Shown here piece by piece: positions 27,653 through 37,075 of a stretch of 64,000 nt of DNA. The DNA is from Cecembia rubra. Lineage in GTDB: Bacteria > Bacteroidota > Bacteroidia > Cytophagales > Cyclobacteriaceae. The translations under genes and the position numbers were made by a program. Position 1 is the stretch's first letter. Every line of letters starts with the position of its first letter. Below the pieces are notes generated by a model, which searched no databases, was not told the origin of the DNA, and saw only the letters and a program-made list of their open reading frames with translations. The stretch is taken from positions 186,001 to 250,000 of the forward strand of contig NZ_PYGF01000007.1 of NCBI RefSeq assembly GCF_003014575.1, in the 5' to 3' direction.

Positions 27653-28075
27653 TTATCTTACCCTGTCAAATTGGTTGAAATAGAAGTTTCCTTCAATTTC
27701 AGCATTCTCATCAGAGTCTGAACCATGAACAGCATTTGCTTCGATGGATGTAGCGAAGATTTTTCTGATGGTTCCTTCAGCAGCATTTGCAGGATTGGTA
27801 GCACCGATCAAAGTTCTGAAATCTTCTACCGCATTGTCTTTCTCCAGGATAGCTGCAATGATCGGTCCAGAGGACATATACTTGCAAAGATCTGCATAGA
27901 AAGGTCTTTCCTTATGTACTGCATAGAATTTTCCTGCGAGCTCAGGAGTAAGCTGGGTCGCCTTGATGGCTACAATCTTAAAGCCTGCTTCCTCGATCAT
28001 TTTCAAAATTGCTCCTGAGTTGCCTGCAGCAAAAGCATCAGGCTTGATCATGGTGAATGTTCTGTTTCCTGCCAT
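27653..28075 (-). CDS. ndk: Nucleoside diphosphate kinase
   Basis: A 140-residue enzyme that balances NTP and dNTP pools. FTMIKPDA near the N-terminus, the G-A-T-N-P-A loop and the active-site motif NAVHGSDS with its phospho-histidine are intact. Length matches bacterial Ndk. Confidence 0.96.
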   Translation of the reverse strand: MAGNRTFTMIKPDAFAAGNSGAILKMIEEAGFKIVAIKATQLTPELAGKFYAVHKERPFYADLCKYMSSGPIIAAILEKDNAVEDFRTLIGATNPANAAEGTIRKIFATSIEANAVHGSDSDENAEIEGNFYFNQFDRVR

Positions 28076-28111
28076 TTCTTTGGAATTTATATCTGTTTTT
28101 TAATTTGGCTG

Positions 28112-28119
28112 CAAAAATA
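28112..28119 (-). promoter_or_regulatory. -7 element for ndk
   Basis: On the minus strand TATTTTTG matches TAnnTTTG, about 37 bp upstream of the ndk start codon. No strong -33 element is apparent. Confidence 0.45.
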
Positions 28120-28249
28120 GGGGAATTCATTTAAAGTCCATAGAAAGGTATGGAATTCTCTCTTATCTCTTTCAAAATTAGCTGATTAACCAAATTGGGA
28201 AAATTCAAAAATATTATAGACATTTGCAGACTATATTCCTTTCAGGGGA

Positions 28250-29308
28250 ATGTACAAAAGCAACCAAATGCAGGAATTAGAGTTATTTAAAGATAGATTA
28301 TCATCCCCCCACAAAGTTGTCATTACCACCCATCATAAGCCAGATGCAGATGCATTGGGATCTTCTTTGGGAATGGCCAACTACCTCAAAAAAAAGGGAC
28401 ATGATGTCACGGTAATTACACCTTCAGATTATCCCCAATTCCTTTCTTGGATGAAGGGAAATGACCAAGTCCTCAACTTTGAAAATCCAGAGCACAGGGA
28501 AAAAGCAATTGAAATGGTGATGAATGCTGATACCATTTTCTGTCTTGATTTTTCCTGTCTCAAAAGACTTCATGAACTTGCATCCTTTGTAACCAAGTCC
28601 AAGGCTTTCATTGTAAACATTGACCATCATCAGGACCCAAAGGACTTTGCTGATTTTAGGTATTGGAGTACAAAAGCTGCAGCTACCTGTGAACTGGTCT
28701 ATGAACTCATTGTAGCCCTAGGGGACCAATATTACATAGATAAAGATATTGCAGATTGTCTTTATGCAGGTATCATGACGGATACAGGAGGTTTTAGGCA
28801 TCCAAATACCACCAAAAATGTTCACCTTATTACCGCAGAACTCATTGAATTGGGTGCGGACAACACAAGGATATCCAGATTGATTTATGATACCAATTCG
28901 GTTAACCGTCTGAAGTTTATTGGATTTGCCATTACCAGAAGGCTGACTATTTTGGAGGATTTAAAGACGGCCTATTTTTCTATAGGAAAAAAGGACCTCA
29001 AGAAATACCAATCCCAGACCGGAGATACAGAAGGGCTAGTCAATTATGCCCTTTCCTTGGATGGTATAAAAATTGCCGCACTCTTTACAGAAAGGGAGGA
29101 CGGAGTAAAAATTTCTTTCCGTTCCACTGAGGAAATAGCTGTTAATAAGTTTGCGGCGGACTACTTTGATGGAGGAGGGCACAAAAATGCATCCGGCGGA
29201 AGATCTTCTCTTCCTTTAAAGGAAACAACCGAAAAATTCGAAAAATTAATAAAAGAAAATCAAAAAACGCTTTTCAATCAATTAGAACCCATCCATGAAA
29301 AAAATTAA
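28250..29308 (+). CDS. nrnA: DHH/DHHA1 phosphoesterase, NrnA-like oligoribonuclease/pAp phosphatase
   Basis: A 352-residue cytoplasmic enzyme. DHH motifs in order are HHKPDADALGSS, CLDFSCL, NIDHHQ and GIMTDTGGF. The C-terminal DHHA1 domain ends in GGGHKNASGG. NrnA proteins degrade nanoRNAs and dephosphorylate pAp. An in-frame Met at 28268 is an equally good start. Its 3' end overlaps the first FKBP gene by 14 bp, so it probably drives an nrnA-FKBP operon. Confidence 0.85.
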   Translation: MYKSNQMQELELFKDRLSSPHKVVITTHHKPDADALGSSLGMANYLKKKGHDVTVITPSDYPQFLSWMKGNDQVLNFENPEHREKAIEMVMNADTIFCLDFSCLKRLHELASFVTKSKAFIVNIDHHQDPKDFADFRYWSTKAAATCELVYELIVALGDQYYIDKDIADCLYAGIMTDTGGFRHPNTTKNVHLITAELIELGADNTRISRLIYDTNSVNRLKFIGFAITRRLTILEDLKTAYFSIGKKDLKKYQSQTGDTEGLVNYALSLDGIKIAALFTEREDGVKISFRSTEEIAVNKFAADYFDGGGHKNASGGRSSLPLKETTEKFEKLIKENQKTLFNQLEPIHEKN

Positions 29309-30230
29309 ATCACTATTATTTGCGGTTGCCCTTATGGTCATTGCATTCAGTGCCATGTCATGCAACAAAACCAAGACCACTTCTGATGGTATAGAATATA
29401 CTTACATCAAAGAGGGTAGCCAGGCACCAAAAAACGGAGAATTTGTATTGTATCATTTGATTGTTAAAACTGACAAAGATTCAACATTCATCTCAACCTA
29501 TGACCAAATGATGCCTGCATATCTGCAGTTCAATGACTCCATCCCTAGGAAATCGGGTATGGATGAAATATTTCTTGGATTGAAGAAAGGTGACAGTATA
29601 GCATTTGAGACGACCGCCAAAAAAATATTTGCTGAAAATATTCCGTTTTTCCTGAAGGATGAACAAAAAATTAAAGTAAGAATTGGCGTATTAGATGTTC
29701 TTGATTATCAGGGAGTCGAGGCCTATTTCAATTCACTACAGGAAGCAGAAATGAAAAGACAGGCAGAAGGAGCAGTAAAGCAGTTGGAAATCGATACCCA
29801 AATCATCCAAGATTACATCGCTGAAAAAAATATCAATGCCATCAGGACAGAGTCAGGTCTATATTACGTCATAGAATCAGCAGGATCAGGACCGCAAATT
29901 GAAGAAGGTGATTTGGCCTTTGTTCATTATGCGGGATATTTGTTGGACGGTACTCTATTTGATACAAGCATCAAATCACTTGCTATGGCAAATGGTGTTT
30001 ATAATGAACAAAGAGACCAATATAATGGATATGCTCCTTTGGAAGTAAGGGTAGCTATGGGCCAGGTAATCAAGGGATGGGACGAAGGTCTTGCCTTATT
30101 GAAAAAAGGCGATAAAGCAAAATTTATCATTCCGTCTCCATTGGCATATGGGGACAGAGATTCAGGTGGCCCAATTCCGGCAAACTCTATTCTGATCTTT
30201 GACGTAGAAGTCACTGATGTTCAAAAATAA
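29295..30230 (+). CDS. FKBP-type peptidyl-prolyl isomerase lipoprotein (1 of 3)
   Basis: A 311-residue lipoprotein (AMSC, C23). It has two FKBP-like halves: an N-terminal degenerate one (about residues 30-135) and a C-terminal one (about residues 205-311). The C-terminal half has VHYAGYLLDGTLFDTS, the active-site VIKGWDEGL with Trp, and AYGDRDSGGPIPANSIL. A roughly 25-residue insertion follows FDTS. It likely catalyses proline isomerisation on envelope proteins. It overlaps nrnA by 14 bp. Confidence 0.85.
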   Translation: MKKIKSLLFAVALMVIAFSAMSCNKTKTTSDGIEYTYIKEGSQAPKNGEFVLYHLIVKTDKDSTFISTYDQMMPAYLQFNDSIPRKSGMDEIFLGLKKGDSIAFETTAKKIFAENIPFFLKDEQKIKVRIGVLDVLDYQGVEAYFNSLQEAEMKRQAEGAVKQLEIDTQIIQDYIAEKNINAIRTESGLYYVIESAGSGPQIEEGDLAFVHYAGYLLDGTLFDTSIKSLAMANGVYNEQRDQYNGYAPLEVRVAMGQVIKGWDEGLALLKKGDKAKFIIPSPLAYGDRDSGGPIPANSILIFDVEVTDVQK

Positions 30231-30239
30231 TCTATACCA

Positions 30240-30785
30240 ATGAAGTACTTAAATTTTGGGATTTTAGCTTTATCGTTATTCTTATCTTCATGTATTTCCG
30301 ACAGTGAAAATACCCAAATCATCTTTGAGAGAGATCTTCAAAGAATCGAGGAGTTTGTACGTGAAAATCCTATCCCTTCTGTGAAGGAGTTTTCTGATCC
30401 TGGTTTGGGAATCCGGATCTTCTGGCAAGAGGTTTCCAACAGTGGAAGAAAAGCATTTCTAGGTGATACAGTGGTGGTGGACTATGTCGGTAAATTGTTG
30501 AACGGCAATGTGTTTGACACCTCAATTGAAAGTGTTGCAAGGGAGAATAACATATTCAACCCAAATAGGCCTTATGGGCCATTTAGATTTGCATTCGGAC
30601 TTGAACCGGTAATCCAAGGTTTTCTCTTTGGTATTTCCCAAATGGAAGAAGGGGATAAAGCTACTGTAATTATGCCCTCCCTTTATGGATATGGTCGTGA
30701 TGCAGCACAGGGTATCCCTAGTATTTCTGTATTAATGTTCGAGTTGGATTATATCAAACTCAAAACTCCTGAAGACGAGGAATAA
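30240..30785 (+). CDS. FKBP-type peptidyl-prolyl isomerase-like lipoprotein (2 of 3)
   Basis: A 181-residue lipoprotein (LSSC, C18) with a single FKBP domain. VDYVGKLLNGNVFDTS is conserved, but the active-site Trp is Phe (VIQGF) and the usual AYG is YGYG. It has the same roughly 25-residue insertion as its neighbours. Catalysis may be weak, so a chaperone or scaffold role is possible. The TAATG junction overlaps the next start by 1 bp. Confidence 0.82.
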   Translation: MKYLNFGILALSLFLSSCISDSENTQIIFERDLQRIEEFVRENPIPSVKEFSDPGLGIRIFWQEVSNSGRKAFLGDTVVVDYVGKLLNGNVFDTSIESVARENNIFNPNRPYGPFRFAFGLEPVIQGFLFGISQMEEGDKATVIMPSLYGYGRDAAQGIPSISVLMFELDYIKLKTPEDEE

Positions 30786-31324
30786 TGAAAAGATTAAGTA
30801 CTTTATTTTTGGTATTGGTAGCCATTATCGGGTTATCTTGTGAACCCCGCAATCCCTTTGGACCAACCTATGATCTAGAAGGAAATCTCGCCAGGGACGG
30901 CAAAATCATCGATGAGTTCTTGAAGACTGCTCAGATTGACAGCATAAGAAGGATTCATGATCAAAATGGCGTAATTATAATCGTACAAGAAGAAGGGACT
31001 GGTTCAAAGCCTGGAGAATTCCGCTTGATCTATACCAATTATATTGGAAGATTGCTGGATGGTACCGTGTTCGATACCAACCTGGAATCAGTAGCCAAGG
31101 CCAACGATGTTTGGGATGAAAACCGTATTTACAGGACTTTCCAGTTTACCTTAGGTTCTGGGGAAGCTATACAAGGTTTCAATATTGGGTTCAGGCAGTT
31201 AAGAAGCGGATCTAAGGCCGTTTTGATCATTCCTTCTCCATGGGCTTATAGGGATCAGGAAAGGGATGGTATTCCAGCAAATTCCATTTTGATGTTTGAA
31301 GTTGAATTTCTGGGAATTGAGTGA
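30785..31324 (+). CDS. FKBP-type peptidyl-prolyl isomerase-like lipoprotein (3 of 3)
   Basis: A 179-residue lipoprotein (GLSC, C19). IGRLLDGTVFDTN, AIQGFNIGF (Phe for the active-site Trp), AYRDQERDGIPANSIL and the shared insertion (SVAKANDVWDENRIY) make it a diverged paralogue of the two upstream genes. The usual Gly after AY is Arg. It is the last gene of the operon, followed by a strong terminator. A gliding-motility GldI-like role is conceivable but not shown. Confidence 0.82.
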   Translation: MKRLSTLFLVLVAIIGLSCEPRNPFGPTYDLEGNLARDGKIIDEFLKTAQIDSIRRIHDQNGVIIIVQEEGTGSKPGEFRLIYTNYIGRLLDGTVFDTNLESVAKANDVWDENRIYRTFQFTLGSGEAIQGFNIGFRQLRSGSKAVLIIPSPWAYRDQERDGIPANSILMFEVEFLGIE

Positions 31325-31383
31325 GCAGGGTAGTTTAGAAGATCCTGTATATAGCATTCACTTCTTTTTGATAAATTAAATAC

Positions 31384-31421
31384 AAAAGAGGCTGCCATCA
31401 TTTTATAAGGCAGCCTCTTTT
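31384..31421 (+). terminator. Rho-independent terminator after the FKBP operon
   Basis: A perfect 13-bp stem, AAAAGAGGCTGCC with GGCAGCCTCTTTT, around a 12-nt loop. It lies 60 bp after the last FKBP stop codon. Confidence 0.88.
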
Positions 31422-31800
31422 CTTTGATGTTTATTCAAGCTTTTGATTCTCTTCACAGAATAAACGTCATAAGTCTTTGAAATATACAATATTAATCCGG
31501 GTTGAAATCCATGGACTGAAATGTCCTGATTCTAAGGATTTAACATTTAGGAAAATGTTAAGAAAAAGAGTTGATATTTATTAAAAGGACATCCTGAACC
31601 GGAGCTGTGGAGGTGAAGGATCTCCTAAACAATAGGTGTATTTCTCAGCTGGATCTGGTCAACGTGGTGCGCAATATTGTAGTGTCCTACCTGTTCATAA
31701 CCTTAAATGTTGAGACCTCAGAATGAGGCGGCATTAGAGATATTATTTTTCTGGAGACAAATAATTTAAAATCTGCCAAAGAGGCAAAACCTTTGAATAA
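31422..31800. repeat. Gene-free stretch with degenerate REP-like elements
   Basis: There is no credible coding frame. A GGACATCCTGAAC...GAAGGATCTCC segment at about 31587-31627 and CCTCA-GAA-TGAGG at 31716-31728 resemble the dispersed CATCCTGA/AAGGATCT intergenic repeats seen in Bacteroidota genomes, here with internal changes. The repeat-family assignment is from memory. Confidence 0.35.
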
Positions 31801-32391
31801 TTAAGCTCTCAATTTCCTTGGGATTAATGACGGAACTTCATTTTTATACTGGGTATAACTTTTACCATAAAGTTGAGTAAGCTTTTTTTCTTCAAAATAA
31901 ATTCCAAAAGGCAAATAAGTCAGCAAGCAGAGAAGATGCATAAAGGATGAAAGCAAAGGTTGGTAAAAGAAAAACCCTAGAAAGATCAAAACCAATCCTG
32001 CATATAATGGATGCCTAATGTATTGATATAAGCCCTTTTGAATAAACTCTTGTTTTTCAATGAGGTCATCATTGGGGCGGAATCCTATAAATGAACTCAG
32101 GGAAAAATGCCTGAATGATTTTACACAGATAATTGTGCCAAAAGCAGCAAACATATAGCCCAAATAAGTGGTAAAATCAGTAACGGCCATGAGGGAACTT
32201 TTTTCTATTGTTGCACCGTAAACCAGAATGGCCAATAAACCGACAACAGATAATAGAGAATATAATAAGCGGTACCAAACATAGGATTTACCTATTTTAT
32301 TTTTTAGCCATTGTTTGAAAAAAAGGCTTGCCAAAAGGGTATGTAAGCTGTAATATAATCCCCAAAAGAGGACAAGAAGTAGGTAGGGCAT
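31801..32391 (-). CDS. Isoprenylcysteine/phospholipid methyltransferase-family membrane protein
   Basis: A 196-residue integral membrane protein with about five helices, started at the Met at 32391 rather than the weaker one at 32439. The C-terminal signature GLYQYIRHPLYAG...EEKKLTQLYGKSYTQYKNEVP is summarised here by its RHP and EE...YGxxYxxY cores. It fits the ICMT/PEMT-like S-adenosylmethionine-dependent methyltransferases. The substrate is unknown and the gene stands alone. Confidence 0.78.
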   Translation of the reverse strand: MPYLLLVLFWGLYYSLHTLLASLFFKQWLKNKIGKSYVWYRLLYSLLSVVGLLAILVYGATIEKSSLMAVTDFTTYLGYMFAAFGTIICVKSFRHFSLSSFIGFRPNDDLIEKQEFIQKGLYQYIRHPLYAGLVLIFLGFFFYQPLLSSFMHLLCLLTYLPFGIYFEEKKLTQLYGKSYTQYKNEVPSLIPRKLRA

Positions 32392-32523
32392 TTTGGAATA
32401 TGTTTTTAGGTTTACCTTTACATACCACAAAGTAAACAAGTCTTGTTTAAAGGGATTACTTTTATGCTCAGGAGTTTTTTGATTGCTTGTCTTTTTCTAA
32501 TTTGACAGTTCAAACCCAAAGTA

Positions 32524-33735
32524 ATGAAAATAGGATTAATAAGAGAGGGTAAAATCCCTCCTGATAAGAGAGTGCCCTTTACTCCTGAGCAGGTAAGGAG
32601 ACTTTTAGAGCTACATCCCAATGAACTGGAATTCAAAGTGGAGGCGAGCCCTATCAGATGTTATTCCGATGCTGAATTTTCAGACTTGAATATTGAAGTC
32701 GCTCAGGATATGTCTGATTGTGATGTGCTTATGGGGATTAAGGAGGTGCCTATAAATCTACTTATTCCTGACAAAACATATATCTTTTTCTCCCATACGA
32801 TTAAGAAGCAAGCCTACAACAGGAAACTTTTACAGGAAGTACTCCGAAATAACATCAAACTCATTGATTATGAGGTATTGAAAAATGAAAAGGGAGAGCG
32901 TACTGTAGCTTTTGGAAGATGGGCAGGAATAGTAGGTGCCTATAACGGTCTTTGGACCTATGGTAAAAAAACAGGTCTCTATGATATCAAAAGGGCTTTT
33001 GAATGTTTTGATAGGGATGAATTGGACATTGAACTCAAAAAAGTTCAGCTTCCACCAATTAAAATTGTAGTGACAGGAACGGGAAGGGTCGGCAAAGGGG
33101 TTTTGGAAGTACTTGAATCTGTAGGTATCAGACAAGTTGGTCCTAAGGATTTTTTACACCAATATTTTGATGAAGCGGTGTTTACGGTTTTATCTTCATC
33201 GGATTTCAATAGAAGAAAGACGGATGGTGGCTTCGACAGAGAGGAATTTTTCACATGTCCTGAAAAATATGAAAGCCACTTTTTGAAGTATGCAGAAGTC
33301 AGTGACATCCTATTGGCTGCCGCTTATTGGGACAGCCGGGCACCAAGATTATTCGAAATAGAGGACATTAGCTCAGAAGATTTCAATATTTCAGTAATTG
33401 CAGATATTACCTGTGATATCAATGGTTCAGTTCCTACCACAGTCAAGGCTTCAAATATTCAGCAACCCGTTTTTGATGTAGATAGAGAAAATTTTGAAAT
33501 CTTGCAGGCTTTTGGAAAGCAGAACAGTATTTCTGTAATGGCCATAGACAATTTGCCGACTGAGCTGCCGAGAAATGCTTCTGAGGAATTTGGACGGCAA
33601 TTGATAGAACATCTTATCCCGGAACTTTTGAAGCCAAGTTCAAAAATTTTGGATAAAGCAACCATAACCAAGGATGGGGATTTAACTTTGGAGTTTATGT
33701 ATTTAAAGGATTTTGTGAATGAAACAGTAGAATAA
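32524..33735 (+). CDS. Saccharopine dehydrogenase/alanine dehydrogenase-like NAD(P) oxidoreductase
   Basis: A 403-residue protein of the AlaDH/PNT superfamily. The N-terminal domain has GLIREGKIPPDKRVPFTP and SHTIKKQ. A Rossmann nucleotide site reads VVTGTGRVGKGVLEVL (about residues 181-196). A DITCDINGSVP segment is typical of lysine-forming saccharopine dehydrogenases. The exact substrate is uncertain. It is followed 2 bp later by deoC, suggesting an operon. Confidence 0.75.
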   Translation: MKIGLIREGKIPPDKRVPFTPEQVRRLLELHPNELEFKVEASPIRCYSDAEFSDLNIEVAQDMSDCDVLMGIKEVPINLLIPDKTYIFFSHTIKKQAYNRKLLQEVLRNNIKLIDYEVLKNEKGERTVAFGRWAGIVGAYNGLWTYGKKTGLYDIKRAFECFDRDELDIELKKVQLPPIKIVVTGTGRVGKGVLEVLESVGIRQVGPKDFLHQYFDEAVFTVLSSSDFNRRKTDGGFDREEFFTCPEKYESHFLKYAEVSDILLAAAYWDSRAPRLFEIEDISSEDFNISVIADITCDINGSVPTTVKASNIQQPVFDVDRENFEILQAFGKQNSISVMAIDNLPTELPRNASEEFGRQLIEHLIPELLKPSSKILDKATITKDGDLTLEFMYLKDFVNETVE

Positions 33736-33737
33736 GT

Positions 33738-34397
33738 ATGAAAAATATTGAAAGGTATATAGAGCAGACGATTTTGAAGCCTCTGACCGTCGATGCTGAT
33801 ATTGAAGGTTTGGTTCAGGATGCCAAAAAATTCGGGTTTGTGGGTATTTGTGTGCCTCCATTTTGGGTGAAAAAAGCCAAAAGGGAAATAGGAGACGCTC
33901 CTATACAATTGGTGACAGTGGTAGGCTTTCCCCTAGGCTATAACATGACAGAGACCAAAGTTTATGAAACCGAGCAAGCCATAAAGGACGGTGCAGATGA
34001 GATTGATGTAGTTTGGTCCATCACTGCATTTAAGGCAGGGATGAACTGGCCAAAAATTGAATTGGCGAGGTTGGCCAAGCTTTGTCATGAACATGAGCGT
34101 ATCCTGAAAGTAATAATAGAGACGGCGTACCTTAACGAGGAAGAGATCATCCAAGCCTGTAAAATCTGTGCTGAAGCGGGGGTAGATTATGTTAAGACTT
34201 CTACCGGGTTTGCTCCGGAAGGGGCTCAGGAAGGCCATATCAAACTGATGAGAGAAAATTTGCCCAGCAGTGTAGGTATCAAGGCAAGTGGCGGTATCAA
34301 AACTTATGAACAGGCGGTGAGAATGATCAAGGCTGGCGCTGATAGGATAGGGACCAGCTCGGGGGTACAGATTGTAGAAGCATCAAGGGAGGGTTAA
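33738..34397 (+). CDS. deoC: Deoxyribose-phosphate aldolase
   Basis: A 219-residue class I aldolase that splits deoxyribose 5-phosphate to acetaldehyde and glyceraldehyde 3-phosphate. DEIDVVW carries the catalytic Asp, YVKTSTGF the Schiff-base Lys, and GIKASGGIKT the second Lys. Length fits the short bacterial DeoC. It allows use of deoxynucleosides. Its coupling with the upstream dehydrogenase is positional only. Confidence 0.92.
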   Translation: MKNIERYIEQTILKPLTVDADIEGLVQDAKKFGFVGICVPPFWVKKAKREIGDAPIQLVTVVGFPLGYNMTETKVYETEQAIKDGADEIDVVWSITAFKAGMNWPKIELARLAKLCHEHERILKVIIETAYLNEEEIIQACKICAEAGVDYVKTSTGFAPEGAQEGHIKLMRENLPSSVGIKASGGIKTYEQAVRMIKAGADRIGTSSGVQIVEASREG

Positions 34398-34407
34398 ACA
34401 CTCCCTT
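34385..34407. terminator. Terminator overlapping the deoC stop codon
   Basis: A perfect 7-bp stem, AAGGGAG with CTCCCTT, around a 9-nt loop, followed by T-rich DNA. It occupies the 10-bp gap between convergent deoC and the Na/Pi gene. Confidence 0.7.
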
Positions 34408-35577
34408 TTATTTTTTGATTTCAGTTTTTTGATACCGATCTGCATGGCCCATTTCCCTGATGTCCTCATTTTTATTGAAATAGATCAATAAGAATGGAAT
34501 GATGAAAAATGTCAATAGAATGTAGGCAAAACCCACTAATCTTGTTCGAGTAGACTCATTTCCCAGGTAGGTGGCAATTTTTACGGGGATATTCCTAATT
34601 GATGGAAATGGCATAAAGAGCATTGCGCCTATCATATTGAAAAGGAAATGTACCACAGCTAAACTGATAGCAGCATCTGTTTTATAAATCGCAGCTATGG
34701 CAGCTGTAATGGTAGTTCCGATATTTGCACCTATGATAAAAGGAAAAGCTTTCACCAGAGATACTTTCCTATTGGCCACAGCAGGCACTATGATGGAAGT
34801 AGTCACTGTACTGGATTGAACAGCGGCAGTGAAGAATGCCCCATACAAAAAGGAGAAGAAGGGTTTTTGAAAAATGTGCTTGTTGATTTTATTCACATTG
34901 GCAGACATAAATGACTTCAACACAAACTTGGAAAGCAGCTTGATAGAGGTAAATACCATTATTACTGCAAACAGCAGCAATAGAAATGGTTGGCCAATTA
35001 GGTTGGCAATCCACAATGTCAATGGTCTAGTAAAGAGCACATTATACTGGTAGTTACCGTCATATTCTCCCCCACTATCAAAAAATGTAGCGGTAATAAA
35101 GGAAGCTGTTTCACTTAGGAAACCAAAATAAACTTCCAAGGGAAATAGGATTAATACAGTAAGGATATTGAAAATATCATGGAGCACCCCTGCGGCCAAA
35201 GCTTTTTTGAACACATTTCTCTTCATAATAAAAGAAAATGCAACCAAAGTACTGGTAATCGTTGTACCAATATTTGCTCCCATCACCAAGGGAACAGCTT
35301 GCCCTAATGTCAATGAACCTGATGCGACCACAGCGACAATCATTGCAGTTACTGTAGAACTGCTTTGGATCAAAGCAGTCATCAATAATCCCACAAAAAG
35401 ACCGATGAATGGATTGTTTGTTGCCCGGAAGAGAGAGGAGGCAAAATCACTGTTGAGACGGATCATGCTCACCGTTAATAAATCAATGGAGAGCATAAAT
35501 AGCAATAGCCCCAAAACTGTAATTAAGACTGAAAATAACCTGTTGGGGCCTTTTGGGCCTGTTTTACTACTGCTCAT
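34408..35577 (-). CDS. Na/Pi cotransporter family protein
   Basis: A 389-residue inner-membrane sodium-phosphate symporter of the NptA/YjbB family. Two inverted repeats each carry the hallmark QSSSTVTA or QSSTVTTS followed by GANIGTTIT. It lacks the C-terminal PhoU-like domain of longer members. It diverges from a PiT-like protein across a 330-bp region. Confidence 0.88.
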   Translation of the reverse strand: MSSSKTGPKGPNRLFSVLITVLGLLLFMLSIDLLTVSMIRLNSDFASSLFRATNNPFIGLFVGLLMTALIQSSSTVTAMIVAVVASGSLTLGQAVPLVMGANIGTTITSTLVAFSFIMKRNVFKKALAAGVLHDIFNILTVLILFPLEVYFGFLSETASFITATFFDSGGEYDGNYQYNVLFTRPLTLWIANLIGQPFLLLLFAVIMVFTSIKLLSKFVLKSFMSANVNKINKHIFQKPFFSFLYGAFFTAAVQSSTVTTSIIVPAVANRKVSLVKAFPFIIGANIGTTITAAIAAIYKTDAAISLAVVHFLFNMIGAMLFMPFPSIRNIPVKIATYLGNESTRTRLVGFAYILLTFFIIPFLLIYFNKNEDIREMGHADRYQKTEIKK

Positions 35578-35907
35578 CTATGCCAGATCACATGCATGGG
35601 AATAATGCCTGTCTTTTATACTGCAAAATAAATGTACAGCAGCTGAATTAACAGTCCTTAAATGTGAAGATTTTGTTAACATTAGCTGCATTGATTGGGG
35701 CTTTTTTTCTCTCTTGTGTCAAAAAATGAAAAAAAATCGACCATTTTTGCCTAAATTTGATTGGTATTTATGGCAAATGCTTGCTTTTTTCTCTTAAAAA
35801 CGAAGAAATGGCAGGTTTTATTTTCTAATTAACAATTTGTTAACATTAAAACGGATTAATCTTCTTTAACTTTGCATCGGCTTTAGCTAAGAAACTTACC
35901 TCCCTTT
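35578..35907. promoter_or_regulatory. 330-bp divergent intergenic region
   Basis: There is no gene. TAACTTTG (35867-35874) is an exact -7 match for the rightward gene. A palindrome TTAACAA-T-TTGTTAA lies at 35829-35843, about 30 bp upstream of it, and may bind a regulator. The remainder is AT-rich. Confidence 0.5.
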
Positions 35908-37038
35908 ATGGCCAAACTTAAAGACCAAAACATCAATCAGGACGCACTGTCCAAAGTTGCCTATTCACTTTTTGATTTTACCAAAAAAGAAAAATCCTTT
36001 CTCGTAGTTATCTGTATTTTGATTTCGATTGCAGGTATAATCAGTCCATTTACCTATTTGGCAATGTGGTTCGGGTTTGCCCTGGCGGCTTACTCTGCGA
36101 TAGCCAATGACAGTATTCAGACCATCGGAACATTTATCGCCTCCAATTCGAGAACCAGATGGTATTGGCTGTGGTTGTTTATGGGCTTGATATTCGTAGC
36201 TACGGTGACCTATAGCTGGTTTATTTACAATGGTGATGTGAGTTACCAAAGGTTACAGGTTCCTGGTTTGGACAAATCTCCTGACAACTTTGTGTTTCTA
36301 CAGCTAGCAGCACCAATTGTCTTGCTTGTAATGACAAGGCTCAGAATGCCTGTTTCTACGACATTTCTATTATTGAATGTATTTACCTACAAAGCAAATA
36401 CCATATTAGATGTGATGAAAAAAAGCTTTATGGGCTACCTTTTGGCTTTTTTCATTGCGATCATAGTTTGGTTCGCTATCGAAAAATTGGTGAAGAATTT
36501 TTTGAAAGGAAAGGCAAAACCACATTGGTATGTCTTTCAATGGTTCACCTCTGGAACACTTTGGGCTGTTTGGATAATGCAAGATGCAGCTAACATTGCT
36601 GTTTTTCTTCCACGTCAATTGAGTGTCTGGGAATTCTTAGGTTATGCAGGTTTTATTTTCATTGGACTAGGTTTCTTGTTCTACATGAAAGGAGATAGGA
36701 TACAGTCAATTGTCAATGAAAAAACCCGTGTGACTGATGTTAGGGCCGCTACATTGGTGGACTTTGTATATGCAATTATCCTGTTCTATTTCAAGATGCT
36801 TAACAATGTACCCATGAGTACCACTTGGGTGTTTATCGGTTTGTTAGGTGGTAGAGAATTGGCTATAGCGCTTTCTAAATCCAAAAAATTGAGCAAGAGA
36901 AAAGCAAGAATTTACCGTGCATATACATTGGCAAGAAAGGACATTTTTAAAGCCACCATTGGCCTTATAGTTTCCCTAATCCTGGCTTTGATTATCAATG
37001 AAGGAGTCAGAAATGAAATTTTTGATCTTTTCAGATAA
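35908..37038 (+). CDS. PiT-like (PHO4-related) membrane protein with altered motifs
   Basis: A 376-residue integral membrane protein with about ten helices. AIANDSIQTIGT near residue 65 and MQDAANIAVF near residue 225 align with the GANDxANAxGT signatures of PiT phosphate permeases. MPVSTTF (about residue 150) and VPMSTTW (about residue 305) align with their PVSTTH elements. The key Gly of GAND is changed in both repeats, so phosphate transport is unproven. It is divergent from a Na/Pi symporter and ends at a good terminator. Confidence 0.7.
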   Translation: MAKLKDQNINQDALSKVAYSLFDFTKKEKSFLVVICILISIAGIISPFTYLAMWFGFALAAYSAIANDSIQTIGTFIASNSRTRWYWLWLFMGLIFVATVTYSWFIYNGDVSYQRLQVPGLDKSPDNFVFLQLAAPIVLLVMTRLRMPVSTTFLLLNVFTYKANTILDVMKKSFMGYLLAFFIAIIVWFAIEKLVKNFLKGKAKPHWYVFQWFTSGTLWAVWIMQDAANIAVFLPRQLSVWEFLGYAGFIFIGLGFLFYMKGDRIQSIVNEKTRVTDVRAATLVDFVYAIILFYFKMLNNVPMSTTWVFIGLLGGRELAIALSKSKKLSKRKARIYRAYTLARKDIFKATIGLIVSLILALIINEGVRNEIFDLFR

Positions 37039-37048
37039 TATATAAACC

Positions 37049-37075
37049 AACCCCATGCCTCTCAAGCATGGGGTT
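37049..37075 (+). terminator. Rho-independent terminator
   Basis: A perfect 10-bp stem, AACCCCATGC with GCATGGGGTT, with a 7-nt loop and a trailing T-run, just after the PiT-like gene. Confidence 0.85.
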
